64,000 nucleotides of DNA from Halosolutus halophilus. GTDB taxonomy: Archaea > Halobacteriota > Halobacteria > Halobacteriales > Natrialbaceae. Shown one piece after another: positions 54,728-63,693 of the stretch (positions within the stretch are counted from its first letter, which is position 1; each line of letters starts with the position of its first letter). The notes below the pieces were generated by a model. It was not told the DNA's origin. It saw nothing but the letters and a program-made list of their open reading frames with translations, and did not search any database. The stretch covers positions 2,666,001 to 2,730,000 of the forward strand of contig NZ_CP094974.1 in the NCBI RefSeq assembly GCF_022869805.1, given 5' to 3'. A program made the translations under genes and the position numbers.

Positions 54728-54744
54728 TTAGGCTTCAGCCCTAA
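54728..54744. promoter_or_regulatory. candidate operator TTAGG-N7-CCTAA
   Basis: A perfect 5-bp inverted repeat, TTAGG-CTTCAGC-CCTAA, 14 bases before the winged-helix ATG and at the expected initiation site. The half-site is DtxR-like; autoregulation by the neighbouring regulator is the other possibility. Confidence 0.4.
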
Positions 54745-54758
54745 CGTGTTCGCGTTCG

Positions 54759-55124
54759 ATGCCACTCGAGTTCTCTTCGACCGACGATGCACCTCCGTTC
54801 CGGGACGTCATCACCGTCCTGGACGACGAGGACTGTCGGACGATTATCTCCGTGCTCGACGAACCGATGACGGTGCCGGAGATCGCCGAGGCAGCGGATC
54901 TCCCCCTCTCGTCGACCTATCGCAAACTCGATCGCCTGACCGAGGCGCGGCTCGCTACCGAGACCACCGGAGTTCGACGCGGACGCCACCACAAGTCGCG
55001 GTACGTCGTCGATTTCGATCGCATCTCGGTCGGTCTGGACGACGAACTGGAGTTTCGCGTCGACATCGATCGGTCGACCCACCACTCCCTGGGTCTCTGG
55101 TCGAACGTAACGCAGGAGTTCTGA
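54759..55124 (+). CDS. winged-helix regulator, ArsR-like
   Basis: 121 residues. Winged helix: RDVITVLDDEDCRTIISVLD, then VPEIAEAADLPLSSTYRKLD (recognition helix) and a wing GVRRGRHHKSRYVVD. A short C-terminal strand region DELEFRVDIDRSTHHS follows. It is similar to small haloarchaeal HTH regulators without a known ligand; the His/Arg-rich wing could contact DNA or metal. It is divergent from cobO with 125 bases between, so control of cobO is possible. Confidence 0.8.
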   Translation: MPLEFSSTDDAPPFRDVITVLDDEDCRTIISVLDEPMTVPEIAEAADLPLSSTYRKLDRLTEARLATETTGVRRGRHHKSRYVVDFDRISVGLDDELEFRVDIDRSTHHSLGLWSNVTQEF

Positions 55125-55404
55125 GCGCCCCGTCCGCCCGTCGTCGCTTGCATTCGAGGAGCAACACGTCGGTTTCGACGCGTTCCCCGCGCCGTCCGGG
55201 CGCATCGATCGCTCCTGAGACGAGGACGGGTCGTTTACTGGTCAATCGATTGTCCCGACTAAATGACGTTCGTCGATATCCTTCCCTGCGACACAGCGGT
55301 GTTTTCCCGGTAACAGGTGGACGCAGGTCGACAAAGAGAGAACCGTTCCGGTACGGAGACCGATTCGCGTCAAATACATACGATTCGGGTGCCAACCGGA
55401 GCGT

Positions 55405-55935
55405 ATGACCGACAGCGCGACGTTCGGCGGCGGCTGTTTCTGGTGTGTCGAAGCGGCGTTCAAGGAACTCGAGGGCGTCGAGTCCGTCACCTCCGGATAC
55501 GCCGGGGGCCACACCGAGAACCCGTCCTACCGGGAAGTCTGTTCCGGGACGACCGGTCACGCCGAGGTCGTCCGCGTGACCTTCGATCCCGACGAGATCG
55601 GATACGACGACCTCCTCGAGGTGTTCTTCGCGGTCCACGATCCGACACAGCGCAACCGGCAGGGACCGGACGTCGGCACGCAGTACCGATCGATCGTGCT
55701 CTACGAGTCCGACGAGCAACGCGAGCAGGCCGAGGCGTACATCGACGCACTCGACGAGGAGTACGACGACGACGTCGTCACCGAACTGGAACCGTTGGAG
55801 ACGTTCTACCGGGCCGAGGACAAACACCAGGACTACTTCGAGAAGAACCCGCAGGACGCCTACTGCCGGATGCACGCCGCGCCGAAAGTCGAGAAGGTCC
55901 GCGAGAAGTTCGACGCGAAACTCGAACGGGCCTGA
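55405..55935 (+). CDS. msrA: peptide methionine-S-sulfoxide reductase
   Basis: 176 residues. It repairs the S form of oxidised methionine in proteins. The active-site motif is GGGCFWCVEAAF with the nucleophile Cys, GYAGGHTENPSY and GHAEVVRVTFDPDEI follow, and FFAVHDPTQRNRQGPDVGTQ contains family-conserved residues. Resolving Cys may be in DAYCRMHAAPK. Start ATG at 55405. AAATACATA some 30 bases upstream is a weak TATA box. Alone in its transcription unit. Confidence 0.96.
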   Translation: MTDSATFGGGCFWCVEAAFKELEGVESVTSGYAGGHTENPSYREVCSGTTGHAEVVRVTFDPDEIGYDDLLEVFFAVHDPTQRNRQGPDVGTQYRSIVLYESDEQREQAEAYIDALDEEYDDDVVTELEPLETFYRAEDKHQDYFEKNPQDAYCRMHAAPKVEKVREKFDAKLERA

Positions 55936-55953
55936 GTCGGTTTCTCGCCGGCG

Positions 55954-56616
55954 CTACTCTCCCGTCCGCCACGTCAACAACACTCCATCGTCGAGTCGCT
56001 CGACCGCCGCGAGTTCGAGCGTCGGGAAGTCCTCGACGAACCCTTCGCCGTCGACCAGCGTCGGCGCGTCGCGCCCGCCGATGATCGTCGGCCCGACGAA
56101 CACCCGGAGTTCGTCGACGAGGCCGGCCTCGAACAGCGAAAAAATGAGTTCGCCGCCGCCCTCGACCATGATCCGATCGAGTCCCTGGTCCTCCAACGCG
56201 GCAAACGCGCGCAACAAGTCGACGCGATTCTCCCCCGCGGTCACCAGTTCCGCGTGATCGGCGAGTTCCACGCGCCGGTCGACGGGTGCGGCCTCGCTCA
56301 CGCAGACGTAGGTCGTCGCCGCGTCGTCGAGGATCTCTGCGTCGGGCGGCGTTCGGGCCTTCGAATCGACGGCGACGCGGGCCGGGTTGGCCGATCGGCC
56401 GTCCGCCCGGCGCTCCGCACGGAGGGCCTCGTCTTTCACGGTCAGGTGTGGATCGTCCGCGAGGACGGTGCCGACGCCGACGACGACGGCGTCGCCCTCG
56501 GCCCGAAGTCGATCGACGCGGTCGAAGTCCTCATCGCCGCTGATCGCGATCTGTTCGCGGCGGCGCGAGGAGAGTTTGCCGTCCGCGCTCGTGGCGGCGT
56601 TGACGACGACGTGCAT
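55954..56616 (-). CDS. arfC: diaminohydroxyphosphoribosyl-pyrimidinone reductase (ArfC)
   Basis: 220 residues, RibD-C/dihydrofolate-reductase-like fold. It reduces 2,5-diamino-6-ribosylamino-4(3H)-pyrimidinone 5'-phosphate with NADPH, a step of archaeal riboflavin/F420 synthesis. MHVVVNAATSADGKLSSRRR is the N-terminal signature; DAVVVGVGTVLADDPHLTVK, RIMVEGGGELIFSLFEAGLV and FVGPTIIGGRDAP follow. The start is ATG at 56616, where the conserved strand begins. Convergent with msrA, 18 bases apart. Confidence 0.93.
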   Translation of the reverse strand: MHVVVNAATSADGKLSSRRREQIAISGDEDFDRVDRLRAEGDAVVVGVGTVLADDPHLTVKDEALRAERRADGRSANPARVAVDSKARTPPDAEILDDAATTYVCVSEAAPVDRRVELADHAELVTAGENRVDLLRAFAALEDQGLDRIMVEGGGELIFSLFEAGLVDELRVFVGPTIIGGRDAPTLVDGEGFVEDFPTLELAAVERLDDGVLLTWRTGE

Positions 56617-56711
56617 ACCCACACTGTGTGAGCGGGCGTAAAGAAGACACCGAGGCCGACGCCGCGTCTGATATGACGATCGCAATCGGACCGTTCGAGA
56701 CGCGATCGAAC

Positions 56712-57548
56712 TCAGGGACCGATCCGGCAGTACTCCGCCGCACACGATACACTCGAGGATCGATCCGACGGGGTAGCCGAGTTAGCCTCGCGAACGAACC
56801 ACGGGACGGTCACGTCGGCCAGTCGCTCGTGGGCGGTGTCGTAGTCGAGACCGCTCGGTTCGTCGCCAGGTTGGCCCCGATAGGCCCCGAACTGTGAGTG
56901 ATTCAGCGGGAGTTCCCGAACCGTCGCGTCCGGTGGGAGGTTCGCACGGTTCGAATCGAAGGCGTCGCGATCGAGGACCGTATCCGCACTCCCGGTCACG
57001 CTCAGGACGTCGATTTCGGTTCCCGAGATGTCCCTGTCGCAGTACGACGCGAAGAGGACGACGCCGTCGACGCTCGCCGGGTTGGACTCCGCATACCGAC
57101 AGGCCATCGCGCCGCCCAGCGAGTGGCCGCCGACGTACCAGGCCTCGATCGACGACTCGGAGACGTACCTCGAGGCTGCACCCTGGTCGAGGACGGCGAG
57201 GTTTAGCGGCAGTTTCGGGACGACGACGGTCACGTCGGCGTCACTGGCGAGCGGCGCGAGTGAGGCGAGGTAGGCGTCCGGGTGGACGCGCCCGCCCGGA
57301 TAGAAGACGAGGCCGACCGTCGAATCGTCCCCGGCCGCCGAATCACCCGTCGACGGTTCGAGGACGTAGGTTTCGCCCCGCTGTGTGACCGTCACATCGG
57401 GGTTCTCCTGAACCCCCGCGATACTGGCCGCCGTCCCGTGAAACGGCGTCCCGAAGTACACCACCACGCCCACGAAGACGAAAATCCCGACAGCGACGAG
57501 CCACACGATCAGTCGCTTGGCCTGGCTGCGGAGGCGTTCGTTATCCAT
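56712..57548 (-). CDS. membrane-anchored alpha/beta hydrolase
   Basis: 278 residues. An N-terminal helix (LIVWLVAVGIFVFVGVVVYF) anchors or exports the protein; the rest is an alpha/beta hydrolase. Motifs: GLVFYPGGRVHPDAY (oxyanion region), VGGHSLGGAMACRYAE (nucleophile Ser), acid in TGSADTVLDRDAF, and His in PLNHSQFGAY. The triad appears complete and the active site would face outside. It differs from the cytoplasmic hydrolase at 4273 in lacking the GSSFGG elbow. Substrate unknown. Start ATG at 57548. Confidence 0.85.
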   Translation of the reverse strand: MDNERLRSQAKRLIVWLVAVGIFVFVGVVVYFGTPFHGTAASIAGVQENPDVTVTQRGETYVLEPSTGDSAAGDDSTVGLVFYPGGRVHPDAYLASLAPLASDADVTVVVPKLPLNLAVLDQGAASRYVSESSIEAWYVGGHSLGGAMACRYAESNPASVDGVVLFASYCDRDISGTEIDVLSVTGSADTVLDRDAFDSNRANLPPDATVRELPLNHSQFGAYRGQPGDEPSGLDYDTAHERLADVTVPWFVREANSATPSDRSSSVSCAAEYCRIGP

Positions 57549-57809
57549 TACCGGACGTTCGCGCCATCCGAACTAAAAGTCCGCGTCAGACGGTCCCCAC
57601 GGGAGTCCGTTCCACTGTCGACGGGAACGAATCGCCAGAATGTCCGAACTGCGGGCAGGCGACTACGTTCGCGTCGATTCGCGGCCCGACCGGAGGTATC
57701 GTCTCGCCCTGTGACCGTCGCGTCCCGCCAGGCCCGTTCCTCGAGCCGTGAATGGAGGGAGTGGAACCGATCGCCGACACCCGTCGAGTCGACGAACCGA
57801 CGACACGCG

Positions 57810-58019
57810 TTAGCCAGTTCGACGCGGGTCGTCGCTCGATCCGCGCAGGATCCGATAGACTATATAGCCGATCAGCAGTGCGAACGCGAACGTCGCGACG
57901 GTCTCGGCGAACCAGACAGCCGCGTACAGCGCCCGCGTGAGGATTCGAACGACCACGAGGCCACCGAAGATCAACGCAACGAAGGCGAGTCCACCGAGCG
58001 CAGCGCCGATGCGGTCCAT
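57810..58019 (-). CDS. small two-helix membrane protein
   Basis: 69 residues with two hydrophobic helices (IGAALGGLAFVALIFGGLVV and FAETVATFAFALLIGYIVYR) and a short charged end. A typical small haloarchaeal membrane protein (DUF7555-like by recollection). The start is ATG at 58019, divergent from the RPA gene with 105 bases between. No function known. Confidence 0.7.
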   Translation of the reverse strand: MDRIGAALGGLAFVALIFGGLVVVRILTRALYAAVWFAETVATFAFALLIGYIVYRILRGSSDDPRRTG

Positions 58020-58124
58020 ACGACCAGTTCGACCAGGGACGAAAAGAACCTGCTGCCGGAACTGGCGCTTCACTTCCACTCCGCCGCGGGAACGCTTTTT
58101 AAGCCCCCGCACGAATTGCCGGTG

Positions 58125-59399
58125 ATGGAACTCGAAGATCATGCCGAGGATCTCGCCTCCGACCTCGGTGTCGACAAAGAGGAGGTCAAAGCAGACCTGC
58201 AGAACCTGGTGGAGTACAGCGTCCCGGTGAACGAGGCCAAACAGAGCCTGCGCCGAAAGTACGGCGACGGGGGCGGCGGCGGTGGCGGCACGCCGTCCGC
58301 CACGGATATCGGCGAGATCACGACCGACGACGGCAACGTGACCGTCACCGGCGTCGTCCTCACGGCGGGCAAACGATCGATCCGCTACCAGGGCGACGAC
58401 CACGTCATCGTCGAGGGTCGACTCGCCGACGAGACCGGCGTCATCGACTACACGGCGTGGGAAGACTTCGGACTCTCGCCGGGCGATACGATCACCGCGG
58501 GCAACGCCGGCGTCCGCGAGTGGGACGGCGAACCGGAACTCAACCTCGGCGAGAGTACGTCGCTGTCGTTCGTCGACGAATCGATCGACGCCGCAGGCGA
58601 GATCGGCGGCGACGCGCAACTCGCCGATCTCCAGACGGGCGACCGTGCAGTGAACGTCGAGGTCGCCGTCGTCGAGTGCGAACGGCGAACGATCGACGGC
58701 CGAGACGGCGAGACGGACATCTTGAGCGGCGTCTTCGGCGACGAGAGCGGCCGATTGCCCTTCACGAACTGGGATCCCGCACCCGCGATCGAGGAGGGCG
58801 GCCCCGTCCGCATCGAGAACGCCTACGTTCAGGAGTTCCGTGGAGTACCCGAGATCAACGTCTCCGAGTTCTCGACCGTCTCGGCGATCGATAGCGAGAT
58901 CGAGGTCGGCGCGGACGCGACGACGATGGCGATCGGCGAGGCCGTGCGGACCGGCGGCATCTACGACGTCGAACTCGTCGGGAACGTGCTCGCAGTGCGC
59001 GACGGATCCGGGCTGATCCAGCGCTGTCCGGAGTGTTACCGCGTCATCCAGAAGGGACAATGTCGCACCCACGGCGACGTGGACGGCATCGACGACCTGC
59101 GAGTGAAGGCGATCCTCGACGACGGCACCGGCACCGTCACGGTCGTCCTGGACGACGAGTTGACCGAGCAGGTCTACGACGGCACTCTGGAAGACGCCCT
59201 CGAGCAGGCCCGCGAGGCGATGGACCAGGAAGTGGTCGCGGACACGATCCGCGAGCGAATCGTCGGCCGCGAGTACCGCGTCCGCGGTCACCTCTCGGTC
59301 GACGAGTACGGCGCGAACCTGGACGCCGAGCGCTTCGAGGAGAGCGACGACGATCCGGCCGCGCGCGCGACGGCCTTCCTCGAGGAGGTGGACGCATGA
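58125..59399 (+). CDS. rpa1: replication protein A, three OB folds with zinc finger
   Basis: 424 residues, single-stranded DNA-binding protein RPA (RPA1-like). A helical N-terminus (1-48) and Gly-rich linker precede OB fold 1 (about 63-150; VTVTGVVLTAGKRSIRYQ), OB 2 (about 165-260) and OB 3 (about 275-400) interrupted by a zinc knuckle CPECYRVIQKGQCRTH near residues 304-319. TTTTTAAG at 58096-58103 is a TATA box about 25 bases before the start, so the mRNA is nearly leaderless. The next ATG overlaps the stop (ATGA). It binds ssDNA in replication and repair. The first gene of the rpa-rpap-rpe operon known from Haloferax. Confidence 0.94.
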   Translation: MELEDHAEDLASDLGVDKEEVKADLQNLVEYSVPVNEAKQSLRRKYGDGGGGGGGTPSATDIGEITTDDGNVTVTGVVLTAGKRSIRYQGDDHVIVEGRLADETGVIDYTAWEDFGLSPGDTITAGNAGVREWDGEPELNLGESTSLSFVDESIDAAGEIGGDAQLADLQTGDRAVNVEVAVVECERRTIDGRDGETDILSGVFGDESGRLPFTNWDPAPAIEEGGPVRIENAYVQEFRGVPEINVSEFSTVSAIDSEIEVGADATTMAIGEAVRTGGIYDVELVGNVLAVRDGSGLIQRCPECYRVIQKGQCRTHGDVDGIDDLRVKAILDDGTGTVTVVLDDELTEQVYDGTLEDALEQAREAMDQEVVADTIRERIVGREYRVRGHLSVDEYGANLDAERFEESDDDPAARATAFLEEVDA

Positions 59400-61105
59400 G
59401 CGCGAGCGACGACGGCGACGACGAGATTCCGGGCCGCGAGATCGCCTATCGTGTCTTCGCCGCGGAGTACGACGACGCCGATCTGTCGTACGCGGAAAGC
59501 GACGAGGAGCGTGCCCCGAACTACGTGATAACCCCGACCGGCGCGCGACTCAACCGCCTGTTCGCCGTCGGGACGCTCACCGAGGTGACGTCGGTCAACG
59601 ACGAGATGGTTCGCGCCCGGGTCGTCGATCCGACCGGCGCGTTCGTCGTCTACGCCGGGCAGTACCAGCCCGACGCGCTGGCCACCCTCGAACAGCTCGA
59701 TCCGCCCGCGTTCGTCGCCGTGACCGGCAAGGCACGAACGTTCCAGCCGGACGACTCCGACCGGGTTTACACCTCGATCCGACCGGAGTCTATCGCGACG
59801 GTCGACGCGGACACCCGCGATCGCTGGGTCGTCAACGCCGCCGAACAGACGCTCGATCGCGTCGGGACCTACGCCGCCGCTGCCGAGACCGACGCCAGCG
59901 GCGAGACGCTGGCACGCGCACTCGAGCAGAGCGGGGTGGAAAACGGACTCGCGTCCGGCCTCCCGATCGCGCTGGACCACTACGGAACCACGGCCGACTA
60001 TCTCGCCGCGCTGCGCGACCGTGCGACCGAGGCCGTCGAGGTCGTCGCGGGCGACCGCGAGCAGGTCAGTCCTCTCGATCTCACCCCCCAGGGAACGAGC
60101 ACCGCCATCGAGACGTCGTTCGGCGCCCTCGCCGCCCTCACCGACGTGGATCTCGCCGCCCTCGATTCGATCGAGTCCGACGCCGACGCGGCCGAGTCGA
60201 TCGGTGCTGCAGCAGCCGACCCGGCCGCCGAGTCGGAGACGGCGAGCGAGGCTGGATCGACCGGGACGGGCGACCCCGGAACCGGATCCGCCGCTGGCAC
60301 GGCGAGTGCGCGGCTGGAATCGGACGGGAGCACCGGGAGCACCGACGCAAGCGCGGCGTCCGAACCCGACGCCGACGACGAGGCGACGGTGACGGCGAGC
60401 GCGTCGGGAACGACCGTCGAGATCGAGGCGGACGACGGAGAGACGGACGTCGACTCCGAGACAGCACCGGACGCCGACTCGGGATCGGACGACCTCGGTG
60501 ACTTCGACGCGAAGGGGTCGACCGCAGTCGACGCCGAGTCCGGTGGCGAACCCGACGGAGACGACGAGGCGATCGGCGTCGACGACGGCGAACTCGGCGA
60601 CTTCGACGCTGGCGACGCCGGCGAGGGTATGTACGAGATGGACGAGGCGGAACGCGAACAGATCGAAGAGGAGTTCGGCACCGAGTTCACGACGGGAGCG
60701 GACGTCGACGACCCCGGCGAGTCGGACATCGACGTCCCCTCGGCCGACGACGAACGCGAACCCACCGACGACGCCGGGACTGCCGACGACGCCGAAGCCG
60801 CCGACACGACGGCAGACACCGAAGCCGCCGACGATGCCGAGGAGGACGACTCCGCCGAAGCGGACGATTCTGACGTCGACACCACGGACGCGGACGAACC
60901 CGCCGAGGACGTCGACCTCGAGGCGTACGTCGTCGACACCATGGCGGAACTGGACGACGGTGACGGCGCCGATCGGACGACGCTCGTCGAGACGGTCACC
61001 GACGAGACCGGTGCCGACGAGAACGAGGTCGAGGACGCCATCCAGGACGCGCTGATGGGCGGCCAGTGTTACGAACCCGACGACGAGACGCTGAAACCGA
61101 TCTGA
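59396..61105 (+). CDS. rpap1: RPA-associated protein (RPAP)
   Basis: 569 residues of the COG3390 family, encoded next to rpa in haloarchaea. An N-terminal OB-like domain (about 1-125; REIAYRVFAAEYDD, ITPTGARLNRLFAVGTLTEV, VDPTGAFVVYAGQYQPDAL) is followed by a helical segment (DRVGTYAAAAETD). A long Asp/Glu/Ser/Ala-rich disordered region (about 250-500) follows, and a C-terminal winged-helix-like domain (EAYVVDTMAELDDG and DRTTLVETVTDETG). It forms a complex with RPA; the acidic tether may place the C-terminal domain. ATG overlaps the rpa TGA. Six bases separate it from the phosphoesterase gene. Confidence 0.92.
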   Translation: MSASDDGDDEIPGREIAYRVFAAEYDDADLSYAESDEERAPNYVITPTGARLNRLFAVGTLTEVTSVNDEMVRARVVDPTGAFVVYAGQYQPDALATLEQLDPPAFVAVTGKARTFQPDDSDRVYTSIRPESIATVDADTRDRWVVNAAEQTLDRVGTYAAAAETDASGETLARALEQSGVENGLASGLPIALDHYGTTADYLAALRDRATEAVEVVAGDREQVSPLDLTPQGTSTAIETSFGALAALTDVDLAALDSIESDADAAESIGAAAADPAAESETASEAGSTGTGDPGTGSAAGTASARLESDGSTGSTDASAASEPDADDEATVTASASGTTVEIEADDGETDVDSETAPDADSGSDDLGDFDAKGSTAVDAESGGEPDGDDEAIGVDDGELGDFDAGDAGEGMYEMDEAEREQIEEEFGTEFTTGADVDDPGESDIDVPSADDEREPTDDAGTADDAEAADTTADTEAADDAEEDDSAEADDSDVDTTDADEPAEDVDLEAYVVDTMAELDDGDGADRTTLVETVTDETGADENEVEDAIQDALMGGQCYEPDDETLKPI

Positions 61106-61110
61106 CGGCG

Positions 61111-61911
61111 ATGGCCGACGACTCGCGGCGATCGACGCCGGTCCACGTCGAACCCGTTCCCGGAGAACCGGCGGCGACGGCGACGATCGAGGGGGAACGA
61201 ACCCTGCTCGTCGCCGACTACCACGCGGGCTACGAGGCCGGTCTCCGCTACGAGCGCGGCGTCGACGTCCCCAGCCACGCGCCCGATCGACGCGAGCGGT
61301 TGCTGGGACTCATCGAGCGGATCGTCCCATCGCGACTCGTCGTCCTCGGCGATCTCATGCACTCGATCGGCGATCCGGGCGGCGCCGAACGCGGCGAACT
61401 CGAGGTCCTGTTCGACCACGTTTCGACAGGGATCGACGTCACGGTGGTAAAGGGGAACCACGACGGCGGGATCGAGGACTGGCTCGCGGACGCGACCGTC
61501 GTTCCGGGAGAGGGCGTCGCGCTGGGCGACGTCGGCGTCTGTCACGGCCACACCTGGCCCGCCCCGTCGGTCCTCGAGTGCGAGGTCGTTTGTCTGGGAC
61601 ACGAGCATCCCTGCGTACGGCTCGAAGACGAGGTCGGCGGCAGTCACGTCGAACGAGCGTGGCTCCGCGGTCGGATCGAGCCGACCGTCTTTCGCGACCG
61701 ATCGGCCTACGACGGCCTGTCGTGGCTCGGGGACGACGGCCCGGAACCGCCACGGCTGGTAGTCGTGCCGGCGTTCAACGACCTCGTCGGCGGGACGTGG
61801 ATCAACGTCGCCGGGCAGTCGTTTCTCGCGCCGTTTCTCCCGGACGGACTGGCCGACGGCGAGGCCTACCTGCTCGACGGAACGCGGCTCGGCCCCTACC
61901 GATCGGTCTGA
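61111..61911 (+). CDS. rpe: RPA-associated phosphoesterase, calcineurin-like
   Basis: 266 residues, metallophosphoesterase of the COG1407 family. Motifs: LLVADYHAGYEAGLRYERGV (Asp/His), RLVVLGDLMHSIGDPGG (GD), VTVVKGNHDGGIED (GNHD), and GVCHGHTWPAP (GH). The residues needed for a dinuclear metal site are present. It is the third gene of the rpa operon; in Haloferax relatives rpe is co-transcribed with rpa1. A nuclease or phosphatase role in ssDNA metabolism is suspected but not established. Confidence 0.92.
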   Translation: MADDSRRSTPVHVEPVPGEPAATATIEGERTLLVADYHAGYEAGLRYERGVDVPSHAPDRRERLLGLIERIVPSRLVVLGDLMHSIGDPGGAERGELEVLFDHVSTGIDVTVVKGNHDGGIEDWLADATVVPGEGVALGDVGVCHGHTWPAPSVLECEVVCLGHEHPCVRLEDEVGGSHVERAWLRGRIEPTVFRDRSAYDGLSWLGDDGPEPPRLVVVPAFNDLVGGTWINVAGQSFLAPFLPDGLADGEAYLLDGTRLGPYRSV

Positions 61912-62067
61912 CGACTGGCCCGGAACGGGTCCGGTCCCGGGGACGACCCCACTCACTGGGAATCGAGGGCACGCATTAGGGGCGTCGCGTTCGATCGTCG
62001 ACCAACAGACGGCTCGCACGGACGTCCCTGGCCGAGCGTGTACCGTCGTCTGGAACACGAGCCTCCC

Positions 62068-62517
62068 ATGACCGATCACGATCACGACCGCATCGTCCAG
62101 TCGCTTTCCTCGCCGATTCGGATCGTCGCCGAGGAACACGTGACCGTGCTCCCCGACGGTCCGATCCGCAGTCGCGAGATCGAGATCGTCTGTGACTCCG
62201 GCGATCGATACACCGATCGCTGGCAGGGCGTTCCCGTCCTCGACCTGCTCGAGCGCGCTTCGGTTCCGGCGGAGACGACCCACCTACTCGTCGAATCGAC
62301 CGACGGCTACCGCGTCTGTGTCGACGTCGAGGCCGCGCTCGCGGGACTCGTCGCCATCGCCAGAAACGGGATCCCCCTCGCCGCCGCGGCGGAGTACGAA
62401 TCGCGGTTCGTCTCGGACGCGACGCGAGGCCCGCGGACGGTAAAAGACGTCAGGCGGATCGAAACGCGGTCGCTCTCTCCCGGCGAGGACCCGGACGCGT
62501 ACGAGCGACTCGGGTGA
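62068..62517 (+). CDS. small molybdopterin-oxidoreductase-like protein
   Basis: 149 residues resembling the sulfite-oxidase-type molybdopterin-binding fold in the haloarchaeal short form (for example YTDRWQGVPVLDLLERASVP, TTHLLVESTDGYRVCVDVEA). The full Moco-binding domain is much longer, and the Cys that would bind molybdenum is not certain, so cofactor binding is doubtful. Start ATG at 62068. It could be a diverged, perhaps regulatory, version. Confidence 0.65.
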   Translation: MTDHDHDRIVQSLSSPIRIVAEEHVTVLPDGPIRSREIEIVCDSGDRYTDRWQGVPVLDLLERASVPAETTHLLVESTDGYRVCVDVEAALAGLVAIARNGIPLAAAAEYESRFVSDATRGPRTVKDVRRIETRSLSPGEDPDAYERLG

Positions 62518-62573
62518 TCGACCGACTCCGTCGCTGGACGTGAGCGAGCGCATCGCAAGCGTATATAAGCCGA

Positions 62574-62813
62574 ATGGCCATCACCGGGCCGGGAACAGTC
62601 CGGCCTGTATCACTCGAAACGTACCGGCTCGGGATCGAACCGATCGACGGCGGACTCGACGCGGACGTCTACGCCGACGACCTGATCGAGGAATCGACCC
62701 ACGTCTCCTGCGACGACTACGCCGTCGAACTGACCGACGCGGATGGAGACCGGAACGACCATCACCGTGTGACGGTCTTCGATCGGATCTCGTCGCCCTC
62801 GCGCCACTGGTAG
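62574..62813 (+). CDS. possible small hypothetical protein
   Basis: 79 codons, acidic in the middle (GLDADVYADDLIEESTHVSC). It ends inside the convergent gene at 62762 (52-base overlap). TATATAAG near 62560 is a fair TATA box but sits only about 12 bases before the ATG, which is too close for a standard start. Reality uncertain. Confidence 0.4.
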   Translation: MAITGPGTVRPVSLETYRLGIEPIDGGLDADVYADDLIEESTHVSCDDYAVELTDADGDRNDHHRVTVFDRISSPSRHW

Positions 62814-63184
62814 TAGTAGTATTTCGTGCCGGCTATTTCCTCCACCGACACGCTCGCCGTGTCCGGGACGTCCTCGGGAATTGGGACGTCCTCGGGGACT
62901 GGAATCGCCTCAGAGGTCGGGACGCCACCGGATCCGTCGCCGTCGGTTGGTCCGTCGCCGTCAACAGGATCGATACTGTCAGCGTCGACGGCCGTGCTGG
63001 CCGTGCCAGCGGTTGCTCGTCCCTCGTCGTGCTCGGCCCGGGTCTCGGCCCACGAGGCGAGGCCGTCGACGTACTCCGCGACGCACCGGATCGTATCGAC
63101 GTCTTCGTCCTCGAGCGCCTCGAGAAACGCCCGGAGGTCGTCGTCGAGGACGTCGGGCGGCGTCGGTCGATCGCCTGGGTCCAT
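62762..63184 (-). CDS. hypothetical protein with YYYYQWREGD tail
   Basis: 140 residues. An N-terminal helix (DDLRAFLEALEDEDVDTIR), then a Pro/Asp/Ser linker and a conserved C-terminal strand motif GTKYYYYQWREGDEIRSKTV. That tail resembles short beta-hairpin motifs (YYY..REGGKVKS) in haloarchaeal and archaeal small proteins. ATG at 63184. There is no signal or membrane helix. Function unknown. Confidence 0.68.
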   Translation of the reverse strand: MDPGDRPTPPDVLDDDLRAFLEALEDEDVDTIRCVAEYVDGLASWAETRAEHDEGRATAGTASTAVDADSIDPVDGDGPTDGDGSGGVPTSEAIPVPEDVPIPEDVPDTASVSVEEIAGTKYYYYQWREGDEIRSKTVTR

Positions 63185-63391
63185 CCTGGATTCCGATTGG
63201 GTCGACGACGGTAAAACTCCGTCCTTCGCTTCCCGGCGCACCGCGGAGCGCGTCTCGTGGTGGGATGGCGTACGCCCCGTCGCGGATCGATCGTCGATTG
63301 GTACCACACGACATATTAATACGATGAATGTAAGCTAAACTCAATCGAGTCGTAGATTTATATATCGGAACGTGGTGCTGTAGTGCGAGTA

Positions 63392-63634
63392 ATGATAGTT
63401 GAGGAACACCAACAGCGTCTCGCTCCGGAACAGATCGAACCGGTGCCCGACGACCTCGACTCGGCACAGGCGAAGCTCGTGTACCTCTATCTCGCGGCGA
63501 CGGGTGGATCGACTGTCGAAGATCTGAGCCGCACGCTAGCGATGAAGAAAATCTCCGTTCTGAGTCTGCTCAACGCCCTGTCGAGCGGTGGGTACGTCGA
63601 GCAACGCGACGAGTCGTACGTCGTCATCGGGTGA
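63392..63634 (+). CDS. small winged-helix protein, TrmB-like
   Basis: 80 residues. A helix-turn-helix VYLYLAATGGSTVEDLSRTL and MKKISVLSLLNALSSGGYVE, then a wing ESYVVIG. Conserved haloarchaeal small regulator. TTTATATAT at 63357-63365 is a TATA box about 26-31 bases before the ATG at 63392 (a GTG at 63383 is also possible), so it is leaderless. It lies next to glnA but convergent with it, so a nitrogen role is only speculation. Confidence 0.82.
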   Translation: MIVEEHQQRLAPEQIEPVPDDLDSAQAKLVYLYLAATGGSTVEDLSRTLAMKKISVLSLLNALSSGGYVEQRDESYVVIG

Positions 63635-63693
63635 CGGATCGGTGAACGAAAAGGGGACGATCCCGACGCCGCAGTGGAGAAACCGCAGCCGGC

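Noticed and set aside
53647-54744. 365-codon plus-strand open frame opposite cobO
   Set aside because: No domain, and the minus-strand adenosyltransferase explains the region.
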